Source: Streptomyces sp. NBC_00568 | GTDB taxonomy: Bacteria; Actinomycetota; Actinomycetes; Streptomycetales; Streptomycetaceae | Direction of reading: 5' to 3' | Length of the DNA stretch: 64,000 nucleotides | Assembly: GCF_026341855.1 (NCBI RefSeq) | Contig: NZ_JAPENW010000001.1 | Span: 2,170,001-2,234,000 of the forward strand | In this document: piece after piece, positions 55,441 to 64,000 of the stretch | Numbering within the stretch: the stretch's first letter is position 1 | How the letters are laid out: each line of letters opens with the position of its first letter | Translations under genes and position numbers: made by a program | Notes under the pieces: model-generated | The model's database searches: none | Seen by the model: only the letters and a program-made list of their open reading frames with translations | Told to the model about the DNA's origin: nothing

Positions 55441-57147
55441 TCAGAACGACACGATGTCCGGCGCCCCCAGCCGCGCCGCATCCGCCGTCAGATCGTCCGG
55501 CTGGCGCTGGGACTCCCGCTCCGCCTCGACCCGCTTCTCGTAGTGCTCCACCTCGCGCTCGATCTGGTCCTTGTCCCAGCCGAGGACCGGCGCCATCAGC
55601 TCGGCGGCCTCGCGGGCGCTGCGGGTGCCCCGGTCGAAGGTCTCGATGGAGATGCGGGTGCGCCGGGTCAGGACGTCGTCCAGGTGGCGGGCGCCCTCGT
55701 GCGAGGCCCCGTAGACGATCTCGGCCCGGAGGTAGTCCTCGGCAGCCGGCAGCGGCTCCCCGAGCGACGGGTCCGCCACGATGAGGTCGAGGAGTTCCTC
55801 CGCGAGCGACCCGTACCGGTTCAACAGGTGCTCCACACGCACCACATGGAGCCCGGTGCGGGCCGCGATCCGCGCTCGCGCGTTCCACAGCGCGTGATAC
55901 CCCTCGGCGCCGACCAGCGGGGTCTCCTCGGTGACGCATTCCGCGACCCGCTGGTCGAGGCCGTGCACCGCCTCGTCCACCGCGTCCTTGGCCATCACGC
56001 GGTAGGTCGTGTACTTGCCGCCGGCCACGACCACGAGTCCGGGCACCGGGTGGGCGACGGTGTGCTCGCGCGACAGCTTGCTCGTGGCGTCCGACTCTCC
56101 GGCCAGCAGTGGCCGCAGCCCCGCGTACACCCCCTGGACGTCGTCGCGGGAGAGCGGCACGGAGAGCACCGAGTTCACGTGCTCCAGCAGATAGTCGATG
56201 TCCGCGCTGGAGGCCGCCGGGTGGGCCTTGTCGAGGTCCCAGTCGGTGTCGGTGGTGCCGATGATCCAGTGGCGGCCCCACGGGATCACGAACAGCACCG
56301 ACTTCTCGGTGCGCAGGATCAGCCCCGAGGTCGAGTTGATCCGGTCCTTCGGTACGACCAGATGGATGCCCTTGGACGCCCGGACGTGGAACTGGCCCCG
56401 CTCCCCGACCATCGCCTGGGTGTCGTCGGTCCACACGCCCGTGGCGTTGACGACCTGCTTGGCGCGGACCTCGTACTCGCCGCCGCCCTCGACGTCGCGC
56501 ACCCTGGCTCCGACCACCCGCTCGCCCTCGCGCAGGAAGCCGGTGACCCGCGCGCGGTTGGCGACCTTCGCGCCGTACGCGGCGGCCGTGCGCACCAGAG
56601 TCGCCACATAGCGGGCGTCGTCCATCTGTGCGTCGTAGTACTGCAGGGCGCCGATCAGCGCGTCCTTCTTCAAGGCCGGTGCGACGCGCAGGGCGTGGCG
56701 GCGGCTCAGATGGCGATGGGTGGGCAGTCCGCGTCCGTGGCCGCGGGCCATCGACATGGCGTCGTACAGCGCGACGCCGGAACCCGCGTACACCCGCTCC
56801 CAGCCCTTGTGCTGGAGGGGGTAGAGGAACGGGACGGGCTTCACCAGGTGCGGTGCCAGCCGTTCGAGCAGCAGGCCGCGCTCCTTCAGGGCCTCACGGA
56901 CGAGCGCGAAGTCGAGCATCTCCAGATACCGCAGACCGCCGTGGATCAGCTTGCTGGATCTGCTCGACGTGCCCGATGCCCAGTCACGCGCCTCGACCAG
57001 GCCGGTGGACAGACCGCGTGTCACCGCGTCCAGCGCGGTGCCCGCGCCGACCACGCCCGCACCCACGACCAGCACGTCCAGCTCGCCCTCGGCCATTCCC
57101 GCAAGTGACTCGGCGCGCTCCGCCGGCCCCAGTGTCGCTGTCCTCAC
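55441..57147 (-). CDS. glpD: Aerobic glycerol-3-phosphate dehydrogenase
   Basis: 568 residues from the GTG at 57147 (VRTATLGPAERAES), with GGGAGG 5 bases upstream; longer frames to 57378 add implausible sequence. The FAD-binding motif is VLVVGAGVVGAGTALDA, followed by GTSSRSSKLIHGGLRYLE, typical of GlpD. The C-terminal DAO_C domain includes RARIAARTGLHVVRVEHLLNRYG. The membrane-associated enzyme oxidises glycerol-3-phosphate to DHAP, passing electrons to quinone. Operator-like palindromes lie in its upstream region. Confidence 0.95.
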   Translation of the reverse strand: MRTATLGPAERAESLAGMAEGELDVLVVGAGVVGAGTALDAVTRGLSTGLVEARDWASGTSSRSSKLIHGGLRYLEMLDFALVREALKERGLLLERLAPHLVKPVPFLYPLQHKGWERVYAGSGVALYDAMSMARGHGRGLPTHRHLSRRHALRVAPALKKDALIGALQYYDAQMDDARYVATLVRTAAAYGAKVANRARVTGFLREGERVVGARVRDVEGGGEYEVRAKQVVNATGVWTDDTQAMVGERGQFHVRASKGIHLVVPKDRINSTSGLILRTEKSVLFVIPWGRHWIIGTTDTDWDLDKAHPAASSADIDYLLEHVNSVLSVPLSRDDVQGVYAGLRPLLAGESDATSKLSREHTVAHPVPGLVVVAGGKYTTYRVMAKDAVDEAVHGLDQRVAECVTEETPLVGAEGYHALWNARARIAARTGLHVVRVEHLLNRYGSLAEELLDLIVADPSLGEPLPAAEDYLRAEIVYGASHEGARHLDDVLTRRTRISIETFDRGTRSAREAAELMAPVLGWDKDQIEREVEHYEKRVEAERESQRQPDDLTADAARLGAPDIVSF

Positions 57148-57294
57148 CGCTGCCTCCCGCTGTTGTCGCGCTGGCCGCACCTGTCCGGCGACGCCCGGCT
57201 CACATCCCCCTGCCCAAAGTCTGACCGTCTTGCCCCTCATCGGCCACCGTCCGTCCGCAGCCTGTGGACAACTCTCGGCGACGCGCAGGGAATC

Positions 57295-57329
57295 TTGATC
57301 GATCAATCCCGTAAATCGGTCATATTTAC
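57295..57329. promoter_or_regulatory. Two operator-like palindromes between glpD and the dehydrogenase gene
   Basis: TTGATCGATCAA (57295-57306) is a perfect 12-base palindrome. GTAAAT-CGGTCAT-ATTTAC (57311-57329) is a perfect 6-bp dyad with a 7-base spacer. Both are AT-rich against the local background. They could regulate either divergent gene. Confidence 0.5.
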
Positions 57330-57416
57330 TCCTAGTCTGACATTGCTCTCGCCCATCCTGTCCACAGGGCTTGCGCACCTGTCCCGCATCGGTTACTGGG
57401 AAGGACGGCCCACTCC

Positions 57417-58622
57417 ATGCCCGCAGACCTCGCCGTCATCGGACTCGGTCATCTCGGCCTGCCCCTGGCCCAGGCCGCCGTCGCCGCCGGCATCTCCACC
57501 CTCGGCTACAAGACAGGGCCGGAGGGCGGCTCCCTCACCCCCGCAGAACTGCGCCGGATGCTCTCGGGGGGCTTCCGGCCGGCCACCGACCCGGCCGAGC
57601 TGGGCCGCGTACGCACCGCCGTCATCTGCGCCCCTACCCCGCGGGGCGCGGACGGCACCCTGGACCTCGGCCAGGTGGAGGCGGCGGCCCGCGCGCTGGC
57701 CGCACAGCTGCGCCCGCACACCACCGTGATCCTGGAATCGGCCGTACATCCCGGCACCACCGAGGAATTCCTCCGTCCGCTCCTCGAAGCGGGCTCCGGG
57801 CTGCGCGCGGGGCGCGACTTCCACCTCGCCTATTCGCCCAGCCGGGTCGATCCCGGCAACCGCGACTTCACCCCCGCGAACACACCGAAGGTCATCGGCG
57901 GCCTCACCCCGGCGTGCACCGAGTCGGCCGCCGCCTTCTACGGGCGGCTCACCGACAAGGTCGTACGCGCGCGCGGGCCCCGCGAGGCGGAGACCGTGCA
58001 GGTCCTGGAGACCAACTTCCGGCACGTCAACATCGCGCTCGTCAACGAGATGGCCGTGCTCTGCGACGACCTGGGCGTGGACCTGTGGGACGTCATCCGC
58101 TGCGCGGAGACCAAGCCGTTCGGCTTCCAGGCGTTCCGGCCCGGACCGGGCGTGGGCGGGCACGGGATCGCCCAGGACCTCGGCACGTCGGGGCGCCCGC
58201 TGCGGATGGTCGAACTCGCCCAGCAGGTCAACAACCACATGCCCCAGTACGTCATCCAGCGCGCCGCCACGCTCCTCAACGAGCACGGGAAGTCCGCCCG
58301 TGCCGCGCGCGTGCTCCTCCTCGGCGTCACCTACAAAGCGGACATCGCCGATCAACAGGGCGCTCCCGCCCACGAGATCGCCGTACGCCTGATGGAACTC
58401 GGCGCGTCCGTCAGCTATCACGACCCGCACGTCCCCGCCTGGAGCGTCCTCGGGCGGCCCGTGCCGCGCGCGGACTCCCTCTACGAGGCCGCGGCCCACG
58501 CCGACCTGACGATCCTGCTCCAGCAGCACCGCACGTACGACCTGCAAGGACTGTCCGTGAAGGCCCAACTCCTCCTGGACACAAGGGGGGCGACCCCGAC
58601 CGGCGCGGCCCACCGGCTCTGA
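57417..58622 (+). CDS. Nucleotide-sugar dehydrogenase-like protein lacking the catalytic Cys
   Basis: 401 residues. The NAD-binding motif is LAVIGLGHLGLPLA; the central domain has ETNFRHVNIALVNEMAVL, and the C-terminal domain LLLGVTYKADIADQQGAPA, all as in UDP-glucose / UDP-ManNAc dehydrogenases. The usual active-site block GxGxGGHC(I/L)P is here GPGVGGHGIAQD: glycine (residue 250) stands where the thiohemiacetal-forming cysteine should be. A normal four-electron oxidation to the uronic acid is therefore unlikely. Start ATG 57417 follows GGAAGGA. It is divergent from glpD. Confidence 0.85.
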   Translation: MPADLAVIGLGHLGLPLAQAAVAAGISTLGYKTGPEGGSLTPAELRRMLSGGFRPATDPAELGRVRTAVICAPTPRGADGTLDLGQVEAAARALAAQLRPHTTVILESAVHPGTTEEFLRPLLEAGSGLRAGRDFHLAYSPSRVDPGNRDFTPANTPKVIGGLTPACTESAAAFYGRLTDKVVRARGPREAETVQVLETNFRHVNIALVNEMAVLCDDLGVDLWDVIRCAETKPFGFQAFRPGPGVGGHGIAQDLGTSGRPLRMVELAQQVNNHMPQYVIQRAATLLNEHGKSARAARVLLLGVTYKADIADQQGAPAHEIAVRLMELGASVSYHDPHVPAWSVLGRPVPRADSLYEAAAHADLTILLQQHRTYDLQGLSVKAQLLLDTRGATPTGAAHRL

Positions 58623-58686
58623 CCTCTGAAATCCCCTCACGGGTTGTCACTCCCGCCTGCTAATGTGCGGCAGCTCTCGCACACAC

Positions 58687-58760
58687 GTGCGCCCACGTCC
58701 CGGGCGCCGACAGGTGTGTGCCCGCGTCCCACGCGCACACCACAGCTGCGCCCACTTCCC
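58687..58760 (+). promoter_or_regulatory. Three spaced 15-base direct repeats
   Basis: GTGCGCCCACGTCCC (58687), GTGTGCCCGCGTCCC (58716) and CTGCGCCCACTTCCC (58746), spaced 29-30 bases, about three helical turns. They end 13 bases before the ATG at 58774. Possible iterated binding sites for a regulator. Confidence 0.45.
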
Positions 58761-58773
58761 TGGGGGGAACCAC

Positions 58774-59316
58774 ATGAGTCAGCCGACGCCGCCGCCCGGC
58801 AACCCGTTCGCCGGCAAGTCCGACGACCAGCCGCCCGTCCCGCAGCAGGGTGTCCCGCAGGGCGCGCCCCAGCCGGGCTTCCCGGTCGCGCCCGTCGCCC
58901 CGGTCGCCCCCGCGCGCGGCAACGCGGCGCTCGGTCTCGCCGCCGCCGTCGGCGCGGGCCTGGTCTCCGCGGTCCTGTACGGCCTGATCATCGGCCTCAC
59001 CAAGCACGAGATCGGCTATGCCGCCGTCGGCGTCGGCTTCCTGGTCGGCATCGCCGCGGGCCGCGTCGGCGGTCGCAGCCAGACCCTGCCGGTCGCCAGC
59101 GTGATCGTGTCCGTCGCCGCGATCTACCTCGGCCAGATGGTCGGCGAGGCCATGATCATCGCCAAGCAGTTCGGCGTCGGCTTCAGCGAGGTCTTCTTCG
59201 ACCACATCGACGTGGTCCAGGAGGCGTGGAAGTCCGAGGCCGACCCGCTGACCTTCGTCTTCTTCGCGGTCGCGGCGTACGTGGCGTTCCAGAGCACCCG
59301 CAAGGCCGGGCTCTGA
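58774..59316 (+). CDS. Membrane protein with proline-rich N-terminus
   Basis: 180 residues from MSQPTPPPGNPFAG; GGGGGG lies 7 bases before the ATG. A Pro/Gln/Val-rich cytoplasmic tail of about 45 residues is followed by three or four membrane helices (AALGLAAAVGAGLVSAVLYGLIIGL; LVGIAAGRVGG; SVIVSVAAIYLGQMVG). I do not recognise the family. The next gene starts one base after the stop codon, so the two are coupled. Confidence 0.8.
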   Translation: MSQPTPPPGNPFAGKSDDQPPVPQQGVPQGAPQPGFPVAPVAPVAPARGNAALGLAAAVGAGLVSAVLYGLIIGLTKHEIGYAAVGVGFLVGIAAGRVGGRSQTLPVASVIVSVAAIYLGQMVGEAMIIAKQFGVGFSEVFFDHIDVVQEAWKSEADPLTFVFFAVAAYVAFQSTRKAGL

Positions 59317-59317
59317 G

Positions 59318-59584
59318 ATGCCCGTCTGGCTGTTCCTGATGCTGCTGGGCCTGGCGCCCGTGGTGGCCGGGGGCTGGATCGCCTTCAACGTGCGGGGCGC
59401 CGCCGACGCGATCAAGGCTTTCCTGCGGCGCGGCCACGAGATGCGCGCCCTCGCGGCCGGCGACTTCACTCCGTCGTTCAATCGGGTCGAGGCCGTCGGT
59501 GTCCGGGCGTACGCGGCGGCCATGGGTGTCGCCGGCTTCGTGCTGGTCCTCGCGGGCGCCGCCGAGCTGCTGACAGGCGGCTGA
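59318..59584 (+). CDS. Small two-helix membrane protein
   Basis: 88 residues, MPVWLFLMLLGLAPVVAGG, with a second helix near the C-terminus (AAAMGVAGFVLVLAGAAELL) and a basic amphipathic segment between (FLRRGHEMRALAAGD). It begins one base after the stop of the preceding membrane-protein gene. Function unknown; a subunit of a two-protein membrane complex is likely. Confidence 0.78.
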   Translation: MPVWLFLMLLGLAPVVAGGWIAFNVRGAADAIKAFLRRGHEMRALAAGDFTPSFNRVEAVGVRAYAAAMGVAGFVLVLAGAAELLTGG

Positions 59585-59600
59585 CGGGACGGTCGTACAG

Positions 59601-59640
59601 GTGAAGGGCCCGTCCACCACTCGGTGGACGGGCCCTTCAC
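59601..59640. terminator. Bidirectional terminator, 18-bp perfect stem
   Basis: GTGAAGGGCCCGTCCACC (59601-59618), loop ACTC, exact complement (59623-59640). It sits between the convergent 59584 and 59658 stops and should serve both. Confidence 0.9.
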
Positions 59641-59657
59641 TCGTACATGCGTACGCG

Positions 59658-60782
59658 CTAACGCTTGTGCTGCGAGTCCGCGACCGTCACCTCGACGCGC
59701 TGGAACTCCTTGAGCTCGCTGTAGCCCGTGGTGGCCATGGCGCGGCGGAGGGCGCCGAAGATGTTCATCGAGCCGTCCGGGATGTGCGACGGACCGGTGA
59801 GGATCTCCTCGATGGTGCCGACGGTGCCGAGGTCGACCTTCTTGCCGCGCGGCAGCTCCTCGTTCACCGCCTCCATGCCCCAGTGGTGGCCACGGCCGGG
59901 CGCGTCGGTGGCGCGCGCGAGCGGGGAGCCCATCATCACGGAGTCCGCGCCGCAGGCGATCGCCTTGGGGAGGTCGCCGGACCAGCCGACACCGCCGTCG
60001 GCGATGACGTGCACGTACCGGCCTCCGGACTCGTCCATGTAGTCGCGGCGGGCTGCGGCGACGTCCGCGACGGCGGTGGCCATCGGGACCTGGATGCCCA
60101 GCACATTGCGCGTGGTGTGCGCGGCGCCGCCGCCGAAACCGACGAGGACACCGGCCGTGCCGGTGCGCATCAGGTGCAGCGCCGCGGTGTACGTGGCGCA
60201 GCCGCCGACGATCACCGGGACGTCGAGCTCGTAGATGAACTGCTTCAGGTTCAGCGGTTCGGCGGCACCGGAGACGTGCTCGGCCGACACCGTCGTGCCG
60301 CGGATGACGAAGATGTCCACACCCGCGTCGACGACGGCCTTGGAGAACTGGGCCGTGCGCTGCGGGGACAGGGCGGCGGCGGTGACGACCCCGGCGTCGC
60401 GCACCTCCTTGATGCGCTGCCCGATCAGCTCCTCCTTGATGGGAGCCGCGTAGATCTCCTGGAGGCGCCGGGTCGCGGTCTCCGAGTCCAGCCCGGCGAT
60501 CTCGTCCAGCAGCGGCTGCGGGTCGTCGTACCGCGTCCAGAGGCCTTCCAGGTTCAGGACGCCCAGGCCGCCCAGCTCGCCGATACGGATCGCGGTGGCC
60601 GGGGAGACGACCGAGTCCATCGGGGCGGCCAGGAAGGGCAGCTCGAAGCGATAGGCATCGATCTGCCAGGCGATCGAGACCTCCTTCGGGTCCCGCGTAC
60701 GGCGGCTCGGGACGACGGCGATGTCGTCGAAGGCGTACGCCCGGCGGCCGCGCTTGCCGCGCCCGATCTCGATCTCAGTCAC
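59658..60782 (-). CDS. guaB3: GuaB3-type IMP dehydrogenase-related protein
   Basis: 374 residues from the GTG at 60782 (VTEIEIGRGKRGRRAY), with GGAAAGG 6 bases upstream. A TIM barrel of the IMPDH/GMP-reductase family without CBS domains. The loop that holds the catalytic Cys in IMPDH (GSICTTR) reads GGAAHTTR, with His222 at the Cys position. IADGGVGWSGDLPKAIACGAD is the conserved phosphate-binding part. It lies immediately downstream of guaB, the same order as mycobacterial guaB2-guaB3. The reaction is unproven. Confidence 0.9.
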   Translation of the reverse strand: MTEIEIGRGKRGRRAYAFDDIAVVPSRRTRDPKEVSIAWQIDAYRFELPFLAAPMDSVVSPATAIRIGELGGLGVLNLEGLWTRYDDPQPLLDEIAGLDSETATRRLQEIYAAPIKEELIGQRIKEVRDAGVVTAAALSPQRTAQFSKAVVDAGVDIFVIRGTTVSAEHVSGAAEPLNLKQFIYELDVPVIVGGCATYTAALHLMRTGTAGVLVGFGGGAAHTTRNVLGIQVPMATAVADVAAARRDYMDESGGRYVHVIADGGVGWSGDLPKAIACGADSVMMGSPLARATDAPGRGHHWGMEAVNEELPRGKKVDLGTVGTIEEILTGPSHIPDGSMNIFGALRRAMATTGYSELKEFQRVEVTVADSQHKR

Positions 60783-60834
60783 GTTGTGGCCTTTCCGTCT
60801 TCGCTTCTGCGCCTCCCAGTATCCCCGACGCCTA

Positions 60835-60875
60835 CGGCAAGGGCGGCCCCGGAACCTCCGGGACCGCCCTTGTCG
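60835..60875 (-). terminator. Hairpin between guaB and guaB3
   Basis: CGGCAAGGGCGG pairs with CCGCCCTTGTCG (one G-U), continued by CCCGG/CCGGG; loop AACCT. It would terminate or attenuate read-through from guaB into guaB3. Confidence 0.65.
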
Positions 60876-60919
60876 GGGGCTCCACGCACATGCGAAAGCC
60901 CGTTCGTGCGTACGGGTGA

Positions 60920-62899
<1,980 letters not shown>

Positions 62900-63565
62900 C
62901 TACTGCTCCGCCAGCGCCCGCAGCCGGCTCAGCGCCCGGTGCTGTGCCACCCGGACGGCGCCCGGTGACATTCCCAACATCTGGCCCGTCTCCTCGGCCG
63001 TGAGGCCCACCGCGATACGCAGAAGAAGCAGCTCGCGCTGATTCTCGGGGAGATTGGCCATGAGTTTCTTGGCCCATTCGGCGTCGCTGCTGAGCAGCGC
63101 GCGCTCCTCCGGGCCGAGAGAGTCGTCGGGCCGCTCCGGCATCTCGTCGGAGGGAACGGCCGTGGACCCCGGATGGCGCATCGCGGCGCGCTGGAGGTCG
63201 GCGACCTTGTGCGCGGCGATGGCGAAGACGAACGCCTCGAAGGGGCGCCCGGTGTCTTTGTAGCGCGGCAGCGCCAGGAGCACCGCGACGCAGACCTCCT
63301 GCGCCAGGTCCTCCACGAAGTGCCGCGCGTCGCCCGGAAGCCGGGACAGACGGGCGCGGCAGTAACGCAGCGCGAGCGGGTGTACGTGAGCGAGCAGGTC
63401 GTGTGTGGCCTGCTCGTCGCCGTCGACCGCGCGATGGACGAGCGCACCGATCCCCGTCGTCTCGTCTTCACGCATCGGTCCATGGTGCCTTGGCGTCGTG
63501 TTGTCCGTGGCACCGCGTCCATAGTTGTGCACCGAAGCGTTATGAGCAGGTGCGCCGGAACTCAT
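62900..63565 (-). CDS. sigD: RNA polymerase sigma factor SigD (group 4/ECF-like)
   Basis: 221 residues from [12 protein letters not shown] (63565, preceded by GGAGG); [10 protein letters not shown] at 63475 is an alternative shorter start. Region 2 is [10 protein letters not shown]...[17 protein letters not shown] with the helix [17 protein letters not shown]. Region 4 is [21 protein letters not shown] and [15 protein letters not shown]. It resembles SigD of mycobacteria, which also lies near guaB2/guaB3. No anti-sigma gene is adjacent here. bldM lies 178 bases upstream on the same strand. Confidence 0.88.
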   Translation of the reverse strand: MSSGAPAHNASVHNYGRGATDNTTPRHHGPMREDETTGIGALVHRAVDGDEQATHDLLAHVHPLALRYCRARLSRLPGDARHFVEDLAQEVCVAVLLALPRYKDTGRPFEAFVFAIAAHKVADLQRAAMRHPGSTAVPSDEMPERPDDSLGPEERALLSSDAEWAKKLMANLPENQRELLLLRIAVGLTAEETGQMLGMSPGAVRVAQHRALSRLRALAEQ

Positions 63566-63743
63566 CTCCTGCGCCCTCCCCTTCCGCTCGACCGACTTGT
63601 CCCCAAGGAACTCCACACCTCAAGGATGCGGCATCCGCCGGGAAACGGGGATCGGACACCGAAGAGGCTCTCTCCGAGGGCCCGGCCCCACCCGCCGTCC
63701 GGCGGGCAGGGACTACTTCCGTCATACCCTCGAGGCGGCTCAC

Positions 63744-64000
63744 CTAGCGGACCAGGCCCCACCGGAATCCGAGCGCGACCGCGTGCGCCCGGTCCGAGGC
63801 GCCGAGCTTCTTGAAGAGCCGCCGGGCGTGAGTCTTGACCGTGTCCTCCGAGAGGAACAGCTCACGGCCGATCTCCGCGTTCGAGCGGCCGTGGCTCATG
63901 CCCTCGAGCACTTGGATCTCACGCGCGGTGAGCGTGGGCGCGGCGCCCATCTCCGCCGAGCGCAGTCTGCGCGGCGCGAGCCGCCACGTGGGGTCGGCGA
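63744..64000 (-). CDS. bldM: Developmental regulator BldM (C-terminal part)
   Basis: The last about 85 residues of an atypical response regulator; the receiver domain is outside the window. The LuxR helix-turn-helix is complete: LTAREIQVLEGMSHGRSNAEIG and SEDTVKTHARRLFKKLGASDRAHAV, ending FRWGLVR. This matches Streptomyces BldM as I remember it, including the linker DPTWRLAPRRLRSAE. BldM works as a homodimer or with WhiI to switch on aerial-growth and sporulation genes. The gene runs off the right edge. Confidence 0.93.
   Translation of the reverse strand, partial: ADPTWRLAPRRLRSAEMGAAPTLTAREIQVLEGMSHGRSNAEIGRELFLSEDTVKTHARRLFKKLGASDRAHAVALGFRWGLVR

Overview
The window is a high-GC actinobacterial chromosome segment, almost certainly Streptomyces. 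Evidence: strongly biased G/C third codon positions, many GTG and some TTG starts, short leaderless-looking promoters, and gene content and order (sucCD, icmB, pcrA, two NlpC/P60 genes, guaA, a Ser/Thr kinase cluster, glpD, guaB3, guaB, sigD, bldM) that recalls the S. coelicolor SCO4767-SCO4809 neighbourhood from memory. It is core chromosome: I see no rRNA, tRNA, CRISPR, transposase or phage genes. About 46 protein genes plus one leader peptide are supported.

Left part (1-16632). Succinyl-CoA synthetase (sucC, partial sucD) is followed by an Ala/Pro-rich secreted protein. Next is a divergent five-gene cassette. On the minus strand a MoxR AAA+ ATPase, a DUF5682 protein and a VWA protein overlap by ATGA; on the plus strand lie a SWIM zinc-finger protein and a DUF5691 protein. 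The shared intergenic region carries two back-to-back copies of the LexA/RecA-independent DNA-damage promoter motif (TTGTCRGTG-N8-TANNNT, the PafBC type). This cassette is the best candidate for an undescribed system. After it come icmB, a lipase and a membrane-anchored M23 peptidase.

Middle part (16633-38339). The PcrA/UvrD helicase has its own copy of the damage promoter. Two secreted NlpC/P60 hydrolases follow; the first sits behind a clear ydaO (c-di-AMP) riboswitch, the second does not. A PspC-type histidine kinase and LuxR regulator face a second PspC protein. Then come small membrane and metabolic genes, guaA, and a chorismate mutase preceded by what looks like a Phe/Tyr ribosome-mediated attenuator (23-codon leader peptide, hairpin, terminator). 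An LAETG sortase substrate lies at 37356-38339.

Right part (38805-64000). A GMC oxidoreductase (ChoD-like) and succinic semialdehyde dehydrogenase lead into five membrane Ser/Thr kinase-type genes with related extracellular modules. One of the five is a pseudokinase with a roughly 400-residue insertion in its activation segment. Then follow a serine hydrolase, glpD, a nucleotide-sugar dehydrogenase lacking its catalytic cysteine, two small membrane proteins, guaB3, guaB, sigD and the 3' part of bldM. Themes are purine synthesis (guaA, guaB, guaB3), cell-wall remodelling (M23, two NlpC/P60, serine hydrolase), signalling and development (kinases, two-component pair, sigD, bldM) and DNA-damage response (pcrA, SWIM/MoxR cassette).
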